This document shows, one piece after another, positions 50,185 to 58,621 of a stretch of DNA of 64,000 bases (within the stretch, counting starts at the first letter, position 1; every line of letters begins with the position of its first letter). Source of the DNA: Halobacillus litoralis (GTDB lineage: Bacteria; Bacillota; Bacilli; Bacillales; Halobacillaceae); assembly GCF_020524085.2 (NCBI RefSeq), contig NZ_CP129016.1, forward strand, positions 2,474,001 to 2,538,000, given 5' to 3'. A program made the translations under genes and the position numbers. The notes beneath the pieces are model-generated. The model worked only from the letters and a program-made list of their open reading frames with translations, searched no databases and was not told where the DNA came from.

Positions 50185-51093
50185 ATGTTAAAAAAGTGTA
50201 ACCTGCTGTTATTGAGTGCTCTGGTGTTGTTCCTGTTTCCTCTTCAAGTATTCGCTGCGGACATGACGCCAGAAGAATTGTTAAAGAAATCGAATGAAGC
50301 CATGATGAATCTTGATAGTTATTCTATGAAACAAGTATCAAAGGCTAAAATGCCGATGATGAATGAAGGAGAGGGAATGGAAACAAAAACCATGGCTGAT
50401 GTAACGATGGATCCCCTCGCCTTTTATATGAAGACTGAATTGGCAGGAGAGACGACGGAGTCTTATTTTACAGAACAAGGCTACTTCAGTGAACTTCCAG
50501 GCCAGGGATGGGTGCAGCTATCCAATGATTCCAGCGAGGAAATGATGGCTTCTATGCTTGCAGAAGGTCAAATGGCACAGGCGCTCCCTCTAGCCGGGGA
50601 TATGAGTGTGGAAGAAAGTGACGGTTCCTATGTTCTTCAATATGAGGGAGATGGGGAGAAGCTTTTGGAACTGTCGATGAAAATGCTTCAGCAGGGAATG
50701 GGTTCTAGTGAAGGTGAGCAAGGTTTAAAGGAATTGGGTGAAGAAATCCTTGATAAAATCTCCATCAATGATGTGACTTATAAAATGACCATAGACAAAG
50801 AGAATCATTATTTAACCTCCAGCCACATTCAATTGGAAATGGAAATCGAAACAGAAGAGGGCCAGCCGATGCCTATTACTCAAGAGACAGAAATGACGCT
50901 GGAAAACTTCAATGGTGTCGGAGAAATCCAAATCCCTCAAGAGGTGTTGGATCATGCTCAACCGATTGAAGATGCCATCGGAGGGGAACTTCCTGATACA
51001 GCAAGCCCGAATGTAATGTATGCGTTACTTGGCGCGACGATGGCGCTGTTTGCTGGGAGTGTTCTATTCATGAGAAAGAGATCTGTGCAATAA
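50185..51093 (+). CDS. Cell-wall-anchored DUF6612-like protein with LPDTA motif
   Basis: 302 aa. Signal peptide KKCNLLLLSALVLFLFPLQV then FAADMTPEELLKKSNEAMMN; the mature part has alternating strands and many Met/Gln/Glu (MASMLAEGQMAQALPLAGD), like the LolA-type fold of DUF6612 or LppX proteins. The C-terminus has LPDTA (269-273), a membrane segment and RKRSVQ, a complete sorting signal of the class D type. A class D sortase gene begins 57 bases downstream, after a terminator, strongly suggesting enzyme and substrate. GGGAG lies upstream of ATG 50185. Confidence 0.75.
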   Translation: MLKKCNLLLLSALVLFLFPLQVFAADMTPEELLKKSNEAMMNLDSYSMKQVSKAKMPMMNEGEGMETKTMADVTMDPLAFYMKTELAGETTESYFTEQGYFSELPGQGWVQLSNDSSEEMMASMLAEGQMAQALPLAGDMSVEESDGSYVLQYEGDGEKLLELSMKMLQQGMGSSEGEQGLKELGEEILDKISINDVTYKMTIDKENHYLTSSHIQLEMEIETEEGQPMPITQETEMTLENFNGVGEIQIPQEVLDHAQPIEDAIGGELPDTASPNVMYALLGATMALFAGSVLFMRKRSVQ

Positions 51094-51097
51094 AAAT

Positions 51098-51126
51098 AGA
51101 GCTGGGCTGAGGCCTGGCTCTTTCAT
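51098..51126 (+). terminator. Rho-independent terminator
   Basis: AGAGCTGGGC and GCCTGGCTCT arms around TGAG, followed by TTTC. Confidence 0.7.
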
Positions 51127-51150
51127 CCTTCATTTGACGAGGAGGCTATT

Positions 51151-51789
51151 ATGCTGAACAAAATTCTGTTTCTGCTTGTCGTTATCGGGTTTTCGTGTAC
51201 TGCCTACTTCACATTTCAATGGTGGGATTCCACCCAGGCTGTTGAAAAAGTGACAGAAGCGGAAATAAAGGAATGGCAGTCCCATAATCAGGCAGAGAAA
51301 CCCCATCCAGTGGTAATGAAAAAGAACGATGAATCTAACCCACCTACCTATTCGAATGAAAACCAAAAGTTTGATGATGGGGAGAAAGTAGGGCGGTTGA
51401 TCATCCCCTTTTTAAATAAAGGCTATTCTACTTATTGGGGCACCGATGAAGAATCACTCCATCAAGGGGTAGGCATGTTCATAAGTCAATGGACCACGAC
51501 ACCTGATGAGAAACGCCATACCGTTTTGAGCGGTCATCGGGAGACCGTTTTTACACAGCTCGGCGAAATTGAAAAAGGAGCACCGCTTTTTTATGAATAT
51601 GAAGGGAAACGGTACAAGTATGAAGTGGAGAAAACGTGGGTCACAGATGAAGATGATCGATCCGTCATCGTCGATCACGAGGATCCGACGCTTACACTTA
51701 CGACGTGTTATCCATTCGATTTCATCGGGAGTGCCCCGGAAAGGTTTATTGTACAGGCGAAGTTAGTCGATGTGCAGGATATCGACTGA
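51151..51789 (+). CDS. Class D sortase
   Basis: 212 aa transpeptidase that cleaves sorting signals between Thr and the next residue and links the protein to peptidoglycan. N-terminal anchor ILFLLVVIGFSCTAYFTF; catalytic triad H129 in VLSGHRETVF, C186 in LTLTTCYPF and R198 in PERFIVQA. GRLIIPFLNKGYSTYWG at the start of the barrel fits class D. The neighbour upstream carries LPDTA, the signal class D enzymes are known to accept. CGAGGAGGC precedes ATG 51151. The two-repeat protein at 1 kb with MPDTG is another possible substrate. Confidence 0.85.
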   Translation: MLNKILFLLVVIGFSCTAYFTFQWWDSTQAVEKVTEAEIKEWQSHNQAEKPHPVVMKKNDESNPPTYSNENQKFDDGEKVGRLIIPFLNKGYSTYWGTDEESLHQGVGMFISQWTTTPDEKRHTVLSGHRETVFTQLGEIEKGAPLFYEYEGKRYKYEVEKTWVTDEDDRSVIVDHEDPTLTLTTCYPFDFIGSAPERFIVQAKLVDVQDID

Positions 51790-51931
51790 TACGCACATGG
51801 CACACTTGATGTTATTTCATCGATCACACAAATTTCTCTTCATGGGTCACACGCGGTTCTTATGAAACTTATGAGTATTAAAGACGTCCGTAAAACCTTA
51901 TCTACTACGGGGAAAGAAAGAGGGTTTAGGA

Positions 51932-52096
51932 ATGTCTGCTTTATTTCTTGTCATAGGATTGTTAGGGCTGATTGCATATGTTTATTTCACACGAAGAAGC
52001 TTTTTTTCTGATGAGCGGAATGTGAAGTTGTGGATCATGCTGTTCGTATTTTTACCTTTAGTAGTGATGGGGTTGTGTATTTCCTTATCCTTTTAA
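51932..52096 (+). CDS. Small membrane protein (54 aa)
   Basis: ATG 51932 follows AAAGAGGG by about seven bases. Product with two hydrophobic segments, MSALFLVIGLLGLIAYVYF and LWIMLFVFLPLVVMGLCISL, joined by a charged loop (RRSFFSDERN). No family recognised. Composition and topology favour a real gene. Confidence 0.45.
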   Translation: MSALFLVIGLLGLIAYVYFTRRSFFSDERNVKLWIMLFVFLPLVVMGLCISLSF

Positions 52097-52227
52097 AAAA
52101 TGGGGGGAGAGGATAAACATCGGTCAGACAAGGATAAAGCCCGATAGAAGCAGGTAGTGTACGGATTCCTACATAAGGAACAACCCTCTTGGCCAAACTA
52201 TGGAAAAACAGGGAGCAGGTGAAAAAC

Positions 52228-53196
52228 ATGACACGATACCGACTCGGATATGTAGCCATGAGTGTCCATTTACAAAATGCTTCCCCATCTCAAACGATGA
52301 CCTATAAACGTTTTTCGGAAATTCGAGATGTTGAGGCTGCCAAACGGAAGCTGGAGCGGATTGCGAAATCAAACCTTCACAACTGTCTTCGATTACTGAA
52401 ACATAATAAAGCCCATGACATCCACTTCTTCAGACTAAGTTCACGACTTGTGCCCCTGGCTACGCATGAACAATTGCAAGGGTGGGATTATTTGAATCCG
52501 ATCAAGGAGGAACTTGCAGAATTAGGCGGTTTTGCGAAGGAGAACAACATGCGGATTGATTTTCATCCCGATCACTTTGTGGTCATCAATTCTCCGGATC
52601 AAGGAATTTTCAAAACGTCGATGGGCGTGCTCAAGTATCATTATCTGCTTCTCCATCATATGGGGATGGACCCGACCCACCGATGTGTTTTCCATCTTGG
52701 AGGCAGGTATAAGGATAAAGAAAAGTCGCTGGAGCGGTTCATCGAAAATTGGGCACTGGTCCCGACCGGCATTCAAAAGACTGTCATGATTGAAAATGAT
52801 GATACGTCCTACACGTTAGCGGATGGTCTTTATGTCTGTGAAAAATTGAACATCCCACTCGTCTTTGATATCCACCATCATTATGCAAACAATGATGGAG
52901 AGAAGTGGGAGGAGCACTGGCCGCGTGTCGTGGATACTTGGAATCATTCTCCTCTTCCTGTGAAAATGCATATTTCGAGTCCCAAGAGTGATAAGGACTT
53001 TAAAAGTCATGCGGATTTCGTTGATTTGGATATGTTCCTTGAATTTGTAAAGAAAACGAATGGATCAACGGAACAAATCGACTGCATGATTGAAGCAAAA
53101 CAAAAAGATGAAGCCTTGTTCCGTCTTGTAGAAGAGCTGAAGCAGCATCCGAATATAGAGATGCAGGATGATAGTTCGTTCATTTGGAAAGGGTAG
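52228..53196 (+). CDS. uvsE: UV DNA damage endonuclease UvsE
   Basis: 322 aa TIM-barrel nuclease that nicks DNA 5-prime to UV photoproducts. RLGYVAMSVHLQNASPS, NLHNCLRLLKHN, HFFRLSSRLVPLATH, RIDFHPDHFVVINSP, VFHLGGRYKDKE, VMIENDD, and VFDIHHHYAN are the metal-binding and active-site motifs in the usual order. ATG 52228 is chosen because GGGAGCAGGTG precedes it; the longer in-frame start is not supported. UvsE is used by Bacillaceae spores and vegetative cells. Confidence 0.9.
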   Translation: MTRYRLGYVAMSVHLQNASPSQTMTYKRFSEIRDVEAAKRKLERIAKSNLHNCLRLLKHNKAHDIHFFRLSSRLVPLATHEQLQGWDYLNPIKEELAELGGFAKENNMRIDFHPDHFVVINSPDQGIFKTSMGVLKYHYLLLHHMGMDPTHRCVFHLGGRYKDKEKSLERFIENWALVPTGIQKTVMIENDDTSYTLADGLYVCEKLNIPLVFDIHHHYANNDGEKWEEHWPRVVDTWNHSPLPVKMHISSPKSDKDFKSHADFVDLDMFLEFVKKTNGSTEQIDCMIEAKQKDEALFRLVEELKQHPNIEMQDDSSFIWKG

Positions 53197-53214
53197 ATGC
53201 CGGTGAAAGGATCC

Positions 53215-53424
53215 TCACTTCATGAAATCTTTTTGTTTTGCACGTTCAAGGCCTTTTTTGATCAATTTTTTCAGGCGGCGCTTGATTCTTAAAAAAGGGA
53301 TGAGTCTGTCTTCTTTCATCAGTTCATAGGTCAGGTGAGCGAATTCCTGTCTTTCTTCCGGTGTCAGAACGATGACTTCTGCAGGTTCTTTTTTAGGAAA
53401 AGGAATTAAATCTCCCACACGCAT
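53215..53424 (-). CDS. Small basic protein (69 aa)
   Basis: Begins RVGDLIPFPKKEPAEVIVLT, then PEERQEFAHLTYELMKEDRL and a very basic C-terminus (KRRLKKLIKKGLERAKQKD). Short helical proteins of this look appear beside uvsE-type genes in Bacillaceae, but I do not recognise a family. GGAGGCG precedes the ATG on the minus strand. It converges with uvsE. Confidence 0.55.
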   Translation of the reverse strand: MRVGDLIPFPKKEPAEVIVLTPEERQEFAHLTYELMKEDRLIPFLRIKRRLKKLIKKGLERAKQKDFMK

Positions 53425-53495
53425 CGCCTCCTTCTTAAACGTTTATGCAGAAGGATACATAACATGCTATTTTTACGATACGGTTTTCCGATCAA

Positions 53496-53530
53496 AAAGC
53501 AGCTCCGTGCCATTGGCATAGAGCTGCTTT
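53496..53530. other. Isolated hairpin AAAGCAGCTC/GAGCTGCTTT
   Basis: Perfect 10-base arms with a 15-base loop, flanked by A and T runs like a bidirectional terminator, but no gene ends here on either strand. The short open frame across it (53464-53667) has no other support. It may be a relic of a lost gene. Confidence 0.45.
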
Positions 53531-53682
53531 ACTTGTGCTTAGATAAAGTCTGTTTGTATTTGATTCCTACCCTTTCCAATCTACTTGGTGGACCCGATTC
53601 AGAGTGTTATATTGGAATGGAAAGGAATGGTTCTAGTTCAATGAAGGTTGCTTACATGATCCAGTAAGAGAGGGAGTTTGCT

Positions 53683-54288
53683 ATGTCTGAATTTAGGTTA
53701 ACGATAGAAATCCGAAAGCCTTCATACGCACAGAACCGAACGGTAAGAGGTTCAATCCCCCAGTCCTTATGGAATTCTGTGCGCAATCATGTCCTTAAGG
53801 AAAACGATGATCAATGCCAAATATGTAGCTTTAATGATGAAAAGAAACTTCATGCACATGAAGTGTGGGAATATGATGAAGACAAGTTTCTCTTGATACT
53901 AAAGGAAATCCAGTGTTTGTGCAGGTCCTGCCACGATTTAAAGCATATTCACCATGTTGGCCATAGAGTAAACGAAAGTAAGAAAAGTGATTATGTGATG
54001 AGGAACTTAAAGAAACATTTCAAAAAGGTCAATGGGTGTACGGAGAAAGATTTTATCAGACATTATCGAAATCAATTAGCTAGGAGTACGACGGAACCTG
54101 TGAAAAGGTCCATGGAAGACTTCATAGAATTCCGAGAGTTGAGAGAGAGGGAAGCGTTCCTAATAGCGCAGGAATGGAAATTTGTCATCGGACAACATGT
54201 TCCATTAGCAGATGAGATGGAGGCGGCTCTCGATAAAATAGGGTTGCTTTATAAGAAAAATGATAAAGGTTCTTCTCCTTTGTCCTAA
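53683..54288 (+). CDS. HNH endonuclease-like protein
   Basis: 201 aa. An HNH-type zinc centre is visible: CQICSFNDEKKLHAHEVWEY with C-x2-C and H-x-H-E, and LCRSCHDLKHIHHVGHR with C-x2-C-H and more His. The rest is helical and basic (RNLKKHFKKVNGCTEKDF). HNH proteins cut DNA in restriction, phage and mobile systems; no such partner is near, so it may act alone or be a non-nuclease relative. GAGAGGGAG lies before ATG 53683. Its sequence is more AT-rich than its neighbours. Confidence 0.65.
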   Translation: MSEFRLTIEIRKPSYAQNRTVRGSIPQSLWNSVRNHVLKENDDQCQICSFNDEKKLHAHEVWEYDEDKFLLILKEIQCLCRSCHDLKHIHHVGHRVNESKKSDYVMRNLKKHFKKVNGCTEKDFIRHYRNQLARSTTEPVKRSMEDFIEFRELREREAFLIAQEWKFVIGQHVPLADEMEAALDKIGLLYKKNDKGSSPLS

Positions 54289-54429
54289 AGTTAAAGGATG
54301 ATGGAGATTTTTGAGCTTTAGAAAGTAAAGGTTTAGTGATAACATACTCCCCTGGATTTTTTTTGAGAGCTTGTTTTATGTTAGTGTGCTAGAGTGCGCA
54401 CACCTTACGTAAATCAAGGGGGAAGGTAT

Positions 54430-54672
54430 ATGAATCATCGTGCTTTAGGGATGTTATTAATTGGGTTGTCTTTATTAACCGGAGTCATTGTTTACTCTAT
54501 TGGTGAGCTGATCACAGCAATAAAAATGTCAGCTGCCCATGTCTCATCCTCCATTTCAGGAGCGGATGGACCAGGAATTGGTTGGGGAGGGAACCCGGTT
54601 TTAACAACTGGTCCTATAATAGCGATTGCCTGTTGCATGATATTAGGATTTGTAATCACCAAACGCAAATAA
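54430..54672 (+). CDS. Small membrane protein (80 aa)
   Basis: Two hydrophobic segments: ALGMLLIGLSLLTGVIVYS and IIAIACCMILGFVITKRK, around a Ser/Gly-rich loop (AAHVSSSISGADGPGIGWGG). ATG 54430 follows GGGGGAAGG; the longer in-frame start has no site. No family recognised. Confidence 0.5.
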   Translation: MNHRALGMLLIGLSLLTGVIVYSIGELITAIKMSAAHVSSSISGADGPGIGWGGNPVLTTGPIIAIACCMILGFVITKRK

Positions 54673-54685
54673 ATAGATCTTCAAC

Positions 54686-54714
54686 AAGTCAGCAAACAAA
54701 GCTGGCTTTTTATT
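54686..54714 (+). terminator. Probable terminator
   Basis: AAGTCAGC and GCTGGCTT pair with one G-T, followed by TTTATT. Confidence 0.6.
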
Positions 54715-54764
54715 ATGGAAAAGCTGTGTCCCAGTTTTCGAAACCGTAGGAATAAAAAGGGGAT

Positions 54765-54795
54765 GAAAAAACGTGCGTGAATCATTCACGCACGT
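54765..54795 (-). terminator. Terminator of the leftward acyl-CoA dehydrogenase/CoA-transferase operon
   Basis: ACGTGCGTGA (54771-54780) and TCACGCACGT (54786-54795) are perfect arms; on the minus strand they are followed by T6 (plus-strand A run 54765-54770). Confidence 0.85.
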
Positions 54796-54823
54796 TCGTT
54801 TATTTAAAAAAAATCTCTTCGAT

Positions 54824-56011
54824 TTATCCTTCCCACGCCGGAAGCATTTGACTGAGCGGTTTGTCCTTACGGTAACCGAGTACATATTCCGCCTGCATAA
54901 TGGTGTGGATTTCCCTCGTCCCCTCATAAATCACAGGCGCTTTGGAATTCCGTAAATACCTCTCCACAGGGTATTCATTGGAGTAACCATACGCTCCGTG
55001 AATCTGCACGGCATCGTCCGCCGCCTGGTTGGCAAAATCACACGCCTGCCATTTCGCGAGCGAAGTCTCCCTAGTGTTTCTCACCCCTTTGTTTTTCAAT
55101 GCACCTGCCCGGTAGACGAGGAGGCGGCTCATGTGCAGACCCGCTTCCATTTTTGCGATCATCTGCTGGACGAGCTGGTGCTTTCCGATCTCTTTTCCAA
55201 AAGTTTCTCTTTCATGACAGTAGTCCACGCTCGCTTCCAGACACGCCATGATCTGTCCGCACGCGCCTGCCGCAACCGTGAACCTTCCGCTATCTAGGGC
55301 GGACATGGCGATCTTGAAGCCATCCCCTTCATTGCCGAGCAGGTTTTCCTTCGGTACCTTCATTTGGTCAAAAAACAATTCTCCCGTATTCCCCGCGCGT
55401 ATGCCCAGCTTTCCTTTGGTTGCTTTGGAGGAGAAGCCTTCATAGGTTCTTTCTACAATAAAACAGGAGATGCCGTGGTGTTTCTTGCTTTTATCCGTAT
55501 AAGCAAACACTAAAAACTGATCGGCCACATCACAGAGGGAAATCCATGTTTTCTGCCCGTTCAGTACATAATGGTCTCCGTCGAGAGTCGCGGTCGTCTG
55601 CAATGCGGCGACATCAGAGCCTGCCGCCGGTTCCGTCAAACCGAAAGCTCCGATCTTTTCACCTTTCGCCTGCGGAACTAAGTACTTCTGCTTCTGGGAC
55701 TCTGTCGCCCACTGCAGAAGGGTCATGCTGTTTAGGCCGGTGTGGACGCTGACAGCTGTACGGAAGGCCGTGTCTCCACGCTCAAGTTCTTCACAGACAA
55801 TGGCGAGGGAATTGTAATCCATCCCGCTTCCACCATAGGTTTCAGGAATGCAGACACCCATCAGTCCGAGCTCCGCCAGTTTTTTCAACGTTTCCTGATC
55901 AAAGTGTCCGTTCGCATCCCATTTTCCGATGTAGGGCATGATTTCATGGTCGACGAAACTCCGGACCGCTTTCCTTAACATCACCTGTTCATCACTGAAA
56001 TCGAAGTTCAT
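54824..56011 (-). CDS. Acyl-CoA dehydrogenase, glutaryl-CoA dehydrogenase-like
   Basis: 395 aa. FAD/substrate motifs: FGLTEPAAGSD, WISLCDVADQFLVFA, GRFTVAAGACGQIMACLE, and the C-terminal GAYGYSNEYPVERYLR with IYEGTREIHTIM. The catalytic-base position is E363 in YEGT. The segment LERGDTAFRTAVSVH resembles the glutaryl-CoA dehydrogenase sequence VDSGYRSAMSV whose Arg binds the distal carboxylate; here R84 is kept and the next Ser is Thr. The product would be crotonyl-CoA and CO2. ATG 56011 has AAGGAG eight bases upstream; GTG 56020 overlaps that site. The CoA-transferase gene lies 12 bases upstream on the same strand. Confidence 0.75.
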   Translation of the reverse strand: MNFDFSDEQVMLRKAVRSFVDHEIMPYIGKWDANGHFDQETLKKLAELGLMGVCIPETYGGSGMDYNSLAIVCEELERGDTAFRTAVSVHTGLNSMTLLQWATESQKQKYLVPQAKGEKIGAFGLTEPAAGSDVAALQTTATLDGDHYVLNGQKTWISLCDVADQFLVFAYTDKSKKHHGISCFIVERTYEGFSSKATKGKLGIRAGNTGELFFDQMKVPKENLLGNEGDGFKIAMSALDSGRFTVAAGACGQIMACLEASVDYCHERETFGKEIGKHQLVQQMIAKMEAGLHMSRLLVYRAGALKNKGVRNTRETSLAKWQACDFANQAADDAVQIHGAYGYSNEYPVERYLRNSKAPVIYEGTREIHTIMQAEYVLGYRKDKPLSQMLPAWEG

Positions 56012-56023
56012 TTCGTTCACTCC

Positions 56024-57214
56024 TTACACCTTGTGATCCTTTTTCCATTTATGGATCGTTTTTTTGTCATATCCGAGTCTTGTAAGAATTTCTTCTGTAT
56101 GTTCACCCGCCTCCGGGGGATGCTGCTTGTATTCCACCGGCGTTCGGGATAGTTTCAGTGGACTTCCGATCATCTGCACATCACCGGCTTTTGGATGCTC
56201 GCAGGTAAGGAACATGTCTCGGGCTTTCAGCTGTTCATCTTTAGAAACCTCTTCGAGCGATTGAATCGGGCCGAAAGGGATGTGTTTTTCATGGCATCGG
56301 CTTTTCCAGTAAGCCGTATCCTCGTTCAAAAACTGTTCCTGTAAGATCATCGAAAGTTCCTCTCTGTTTTCCACCCTGCCTGCATTCGTAGAAAAACGAG
56401 CTTCCGCAGCAAGCGAAGGTTGTCCGACAATCGCGCATAATTGAGCGAATTGACGGTCATTCCCGACAGCGATGACCATATCCCCATCACGGGATCGAAA
56501 CGTCTGGTATGGCACGATATTGGCGTGATGATTTCCGAGCCGCTCCGGGACTTTTCCGGTCATTAAAAAATTGCTCCCGATGTTGATGAGGGAACTGACG
56601 GCAGAATCGTATAAGGATAAATCGATTTTCTGACCTGCTCCGGATCGTTCACGTTCTAACAGCGCCGTTTGGATACCGATGCAGGCATACAAGCCGGTAA
56701 GGATGTCCGTAATGGCCACACCGAGTTTCTGCGGACCCGACTGATCATCCCCCGTGATGCTCATCAGGCCGCTCATCGCCTGGATGATGAAATCATAGCC
56801 GGGAAGGTGCTTGTATGGGCCTGTCTCTCCAAAACCCGTAATCGAGCAAAAAACGATGCGGGGGTTGAGCTCTTTTAAATGGTCATACCCGATCCCAAGC
56901 CGGTCCATCGTTCCCGTCTTGAAGTTGTTGATGATAACATCACTTTCTCTGACGAGTTTTTCCAACACTTCTTTTCCTTCAGTAGACTTCAGATCGAGCG
57001 TCAAACTCTTTTTATTCCGGTTGGCACAAAGATAATAGGCACTCACCCCTTCTTTGAAGGGAGGTCCCCACGTACGGGTTTCGTCACTACCTCCGGGAGC
57101 TTCGACTTTAATGATCGCAGCTCCGAGATCTCCAAGGATCATCGAACAATAAGGGCCGGCGAGAACCCGGGTCAAATCGAGGACGCGGATGCCTTCCAAT
57201 GCGGCGGTCACCAC
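56024..57214 (-). CDS. CaiB/BaiF class III CoA-transferase, glutarate CoA-transferase (SUGCT)-like
   Basis: 396 aa. Family marks: LDLTRVLAGPYCSMILGDLG, IKVEAPGGSDETRTWGPPF, NRNKKSLTLDLK, CSITGFGETGP, and GVAITDILTGLYA with catalytic D170. By recollection it is closest to SUGCT, the succinate:glutarate CoA-transferase of mitochondrial lysine catabolism, including YDFIIQAMSGLMSITG and NIVPYQTFRS. Expected reaction: glutarate to glutaryl-CoA using succinyl-CoA or another donor. GTG 57214 has AAAGGG upstream. It heads the leftward operon and sits divergent to the aminotransferase gene. Confidence 0.75.
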   Translation of the reverse strand: MVTAALEGIRVLDLTRVLAGPYCSMILGDLGAAIIKVEAPGGSDETRTWGPPFKEGVSAYYLCANRNKKSLTLDLKSTEGKEVLEKLVRESDVIINNFKTGTMDRLGIGYDHLKELNPRIVFCSITGFGETGPYKHLPGYDFIIQAMSGLMSITGDDQSGPQKLGVAITDILTGLYACIGIQTALLERERSGAGQKIDLSLYDSAVSSLINIGSNFLMTGKVPERLGNHHANIVPYQTFRSRDGDMVIAVGNDRQFAQLCAIVGQPSLAAEARFSTNAGRVENREELSMILQEQFLNEDTAYWKSRCHEKHIPFGPIQSLEEVSKDEQLKARDMFLTCEHPKAGDVQMIGSPLKLSRTPVEYKQHPPEAGEHTEEILTRLGYDKKTIHKWKKDHKV

Positions 57215-57239
57215 TCATCACACCCTTTCACATTAGAAA

Positions 57240-57280
57240 AAGCCAGAAGAACCCATACGACGTATGAATCCAACTGGCTT
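57240..57280 (-). promoter_or_regulatory. Nested inverted repeat in the divergent control region
   Basis: Outer arms AAGCCAG (57240-57246) and CTGGCTT (57274-57280) enclose a perfect CATACG-A-CGTATG palindrome (57254-57266). On the minus strand it is followed by a T-rich run, so it could fold as a terminator in the leader of the CoA-transferase gene (attenuator), or be an operator for a dimeric regulator. No lysine riboswitch is recognisable. Confidence 0.5.
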
Positions 57281-57446
57281 GGGAAACACGGATCAATTCA
57301 GATAGGGGAGTTGTCCTTGACGGGCTATATCACACTATATGCAGCGATTTGGAAAAGATGACCTGGAAACTTTGTTTCATAGAATGAGGGATGGATTAAT
57401 AGGATAGAGCGATGGGACAACCAGAATGTTTGAAGGGGGTCTTTCT

Positions 57447-58616
57447 ATGATCCAAAGCTCGAAGCAGGTGCGAAGCCTGCCACCTTATCTATTTTCCATT
57501 TTTCATAAAAAGAAAGTCGCGTTGACCGCTCAAGGTGTTGATGTCATCGACCTGGGCATCGGGGCGCCGGATCTGCCGACACCACCTTTCATCATCGACC
57601 GTTTGACAGAAGAGGTACGTAAACCGAAGAATCACAAATATTCCCCGTACGGCGGCTGCCGGGAGTTCAGGGAAGCCGTTGCGGATTTCTATAGATCGCA
57701 TTATGACGTGGATTTGGATCCAGAGACGGAAGTGCTGACACTGATCGGATCGAAAGAGGGCATCGCTCATTTGATCAGCGCCGTCCTCGACCCTAGGGAC
57801 GGAGTTCTTGCGCCGGACCCGGGCTATCCTGTCTATCAATCCGCGATCCATCTCGCCCATGGAGTCACGGTCCGCTTTCCGTTGGATGAAGAAAACAGTT
57901 ATGCCCCGATGTTCGATCAAATCTCTCCGCGGGATGTTTCAAGGTCGAAAATGATGCTGCTCAACTATCCGAACAATCCGACCGGCGGGACGGTCGATGT
58001 GGACACATTTGAGGAAGCGGTCCGTTTTGCGAAAGAACACCAACTTTCACTCATCCATGATGCCGCTTACGATCTTGTCACATTCGGAGATTACAAGGCT
58101 CCCAGTCTACTGCAGGTACCGGGGGCAAAAGAAATAGGAGTCGAATTCGGTTCACTTTCAAAAACGTTCAACATGTCCGGCTGGCGCCTTGGATACATCG
58201 TCGGCAATAAAGAACTGATCCGCTCTCTCAGTGTGTACAAGAGCAATATGGATACGAGTCAGTTTTTACCGGTCCAGTTGGCGGGCGCTACGGCACTTCG
58301 TAGTGATTTTTCATCAGTAAGAGCGAACAACCGGACGTACGAGCAGCGGCTCGATCTTATGATGAGTGCCTTCAACGGAATGAATATCTCTGCTGAAAAA
58401 CCGAAGGGCACCTTCTTTCTATGGGCGCGTGTGCCTGATGGATATACGTCGCAGGGATTCTCTGAAAAGATGCTCGATGAAGCGGGCATCATCCTTACGC
58501 CGGGAACAGCGTTCGGTCAAAAGGGGGAGGGCTATTTCCGGATGAGCCTGTCTGTTCCGATTGAGCGGCTGCATGAAGCTTCAATACGCATGAAAAAAGC
58601 GATGAAAGGAGGCTGA
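57447..58616 (+). CDS. Class I/II PLP aminotransferase (predicted 2-aminoadipate aminotransferase)
   Basis: 389 aa. DLGIGAPDLPTP, YSPYGGCREFREAVADFY, NYPNNPTGG (N177), D205 in IHDAAYD, and the PLP lysine K239 in GSLSKTFNMSGWRLGY. It belongs to the fold-type I group near LL-diaminopimelate and alanine/aminoadipate aminotransferases. In this cluster it would turn 2-aminoadipate into 2-oxoadipate with 2-oxoglutarate as acceptor; this is by context. ATG 57447 follows GAAGGGGG. It is followed after five bases by the ThDP enzyme gene. Confidence 0.8.
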   Translation: MIQSSKQVRSLPPYLFSIFHKKKVALTAQGVDVIDLGIGAPDLPTPPFIIDRLTEEVRKPKNHKYSPYGGCREFREAVADFYRSHYDVDLDPETEVLTLIGSKEGIAHLISAVLDPRDGVLAPDPGYPVYQSAIHLAHGVTVRFPLDEENSYAPMFDQISPRDVSRSKMMLLNYPNNPTGGTVDVDTFEEAVRFAKEHQLSLIHDAAYDLVTFGDYKAPSLLQVPGAKEIGVEFGSLSKTFNMSGWRLGYIVGNKELIRSLSVYKSNMDTSQFLPVQLAGATALRSDFSSVRANNRTYEQRLDLMMSAFNGMNISAEKPKGTFFLWARVPDGYTSQGFSEKMLDEAGIILTPGTAFGQKGEGYFRMSLSVPIERLHEASIRMKKAMKGG

Positions 58617-58621
58617 AGTCT

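Noticed and set aside
53464..53667. Open frame of 67 codons at 53.5 kb
   Set aside because: No ribosome binding site, it crosses a terminator-like hairpin, and the product has no recognisable features.
54394..54429. N-terminal extension of the small membrane protein at 54.4 kb
   Set aside because: The ribosome binding site GGGGGAAGG lies inside the extension, just before ATG 54430.
57215..57446. Lysine riboswitch in the control region of the lysine cluster
   Set aside because: The space is about 230 bases but lacks the long multi-helix pattern of an L box; only the nested inverted repeat was seen.
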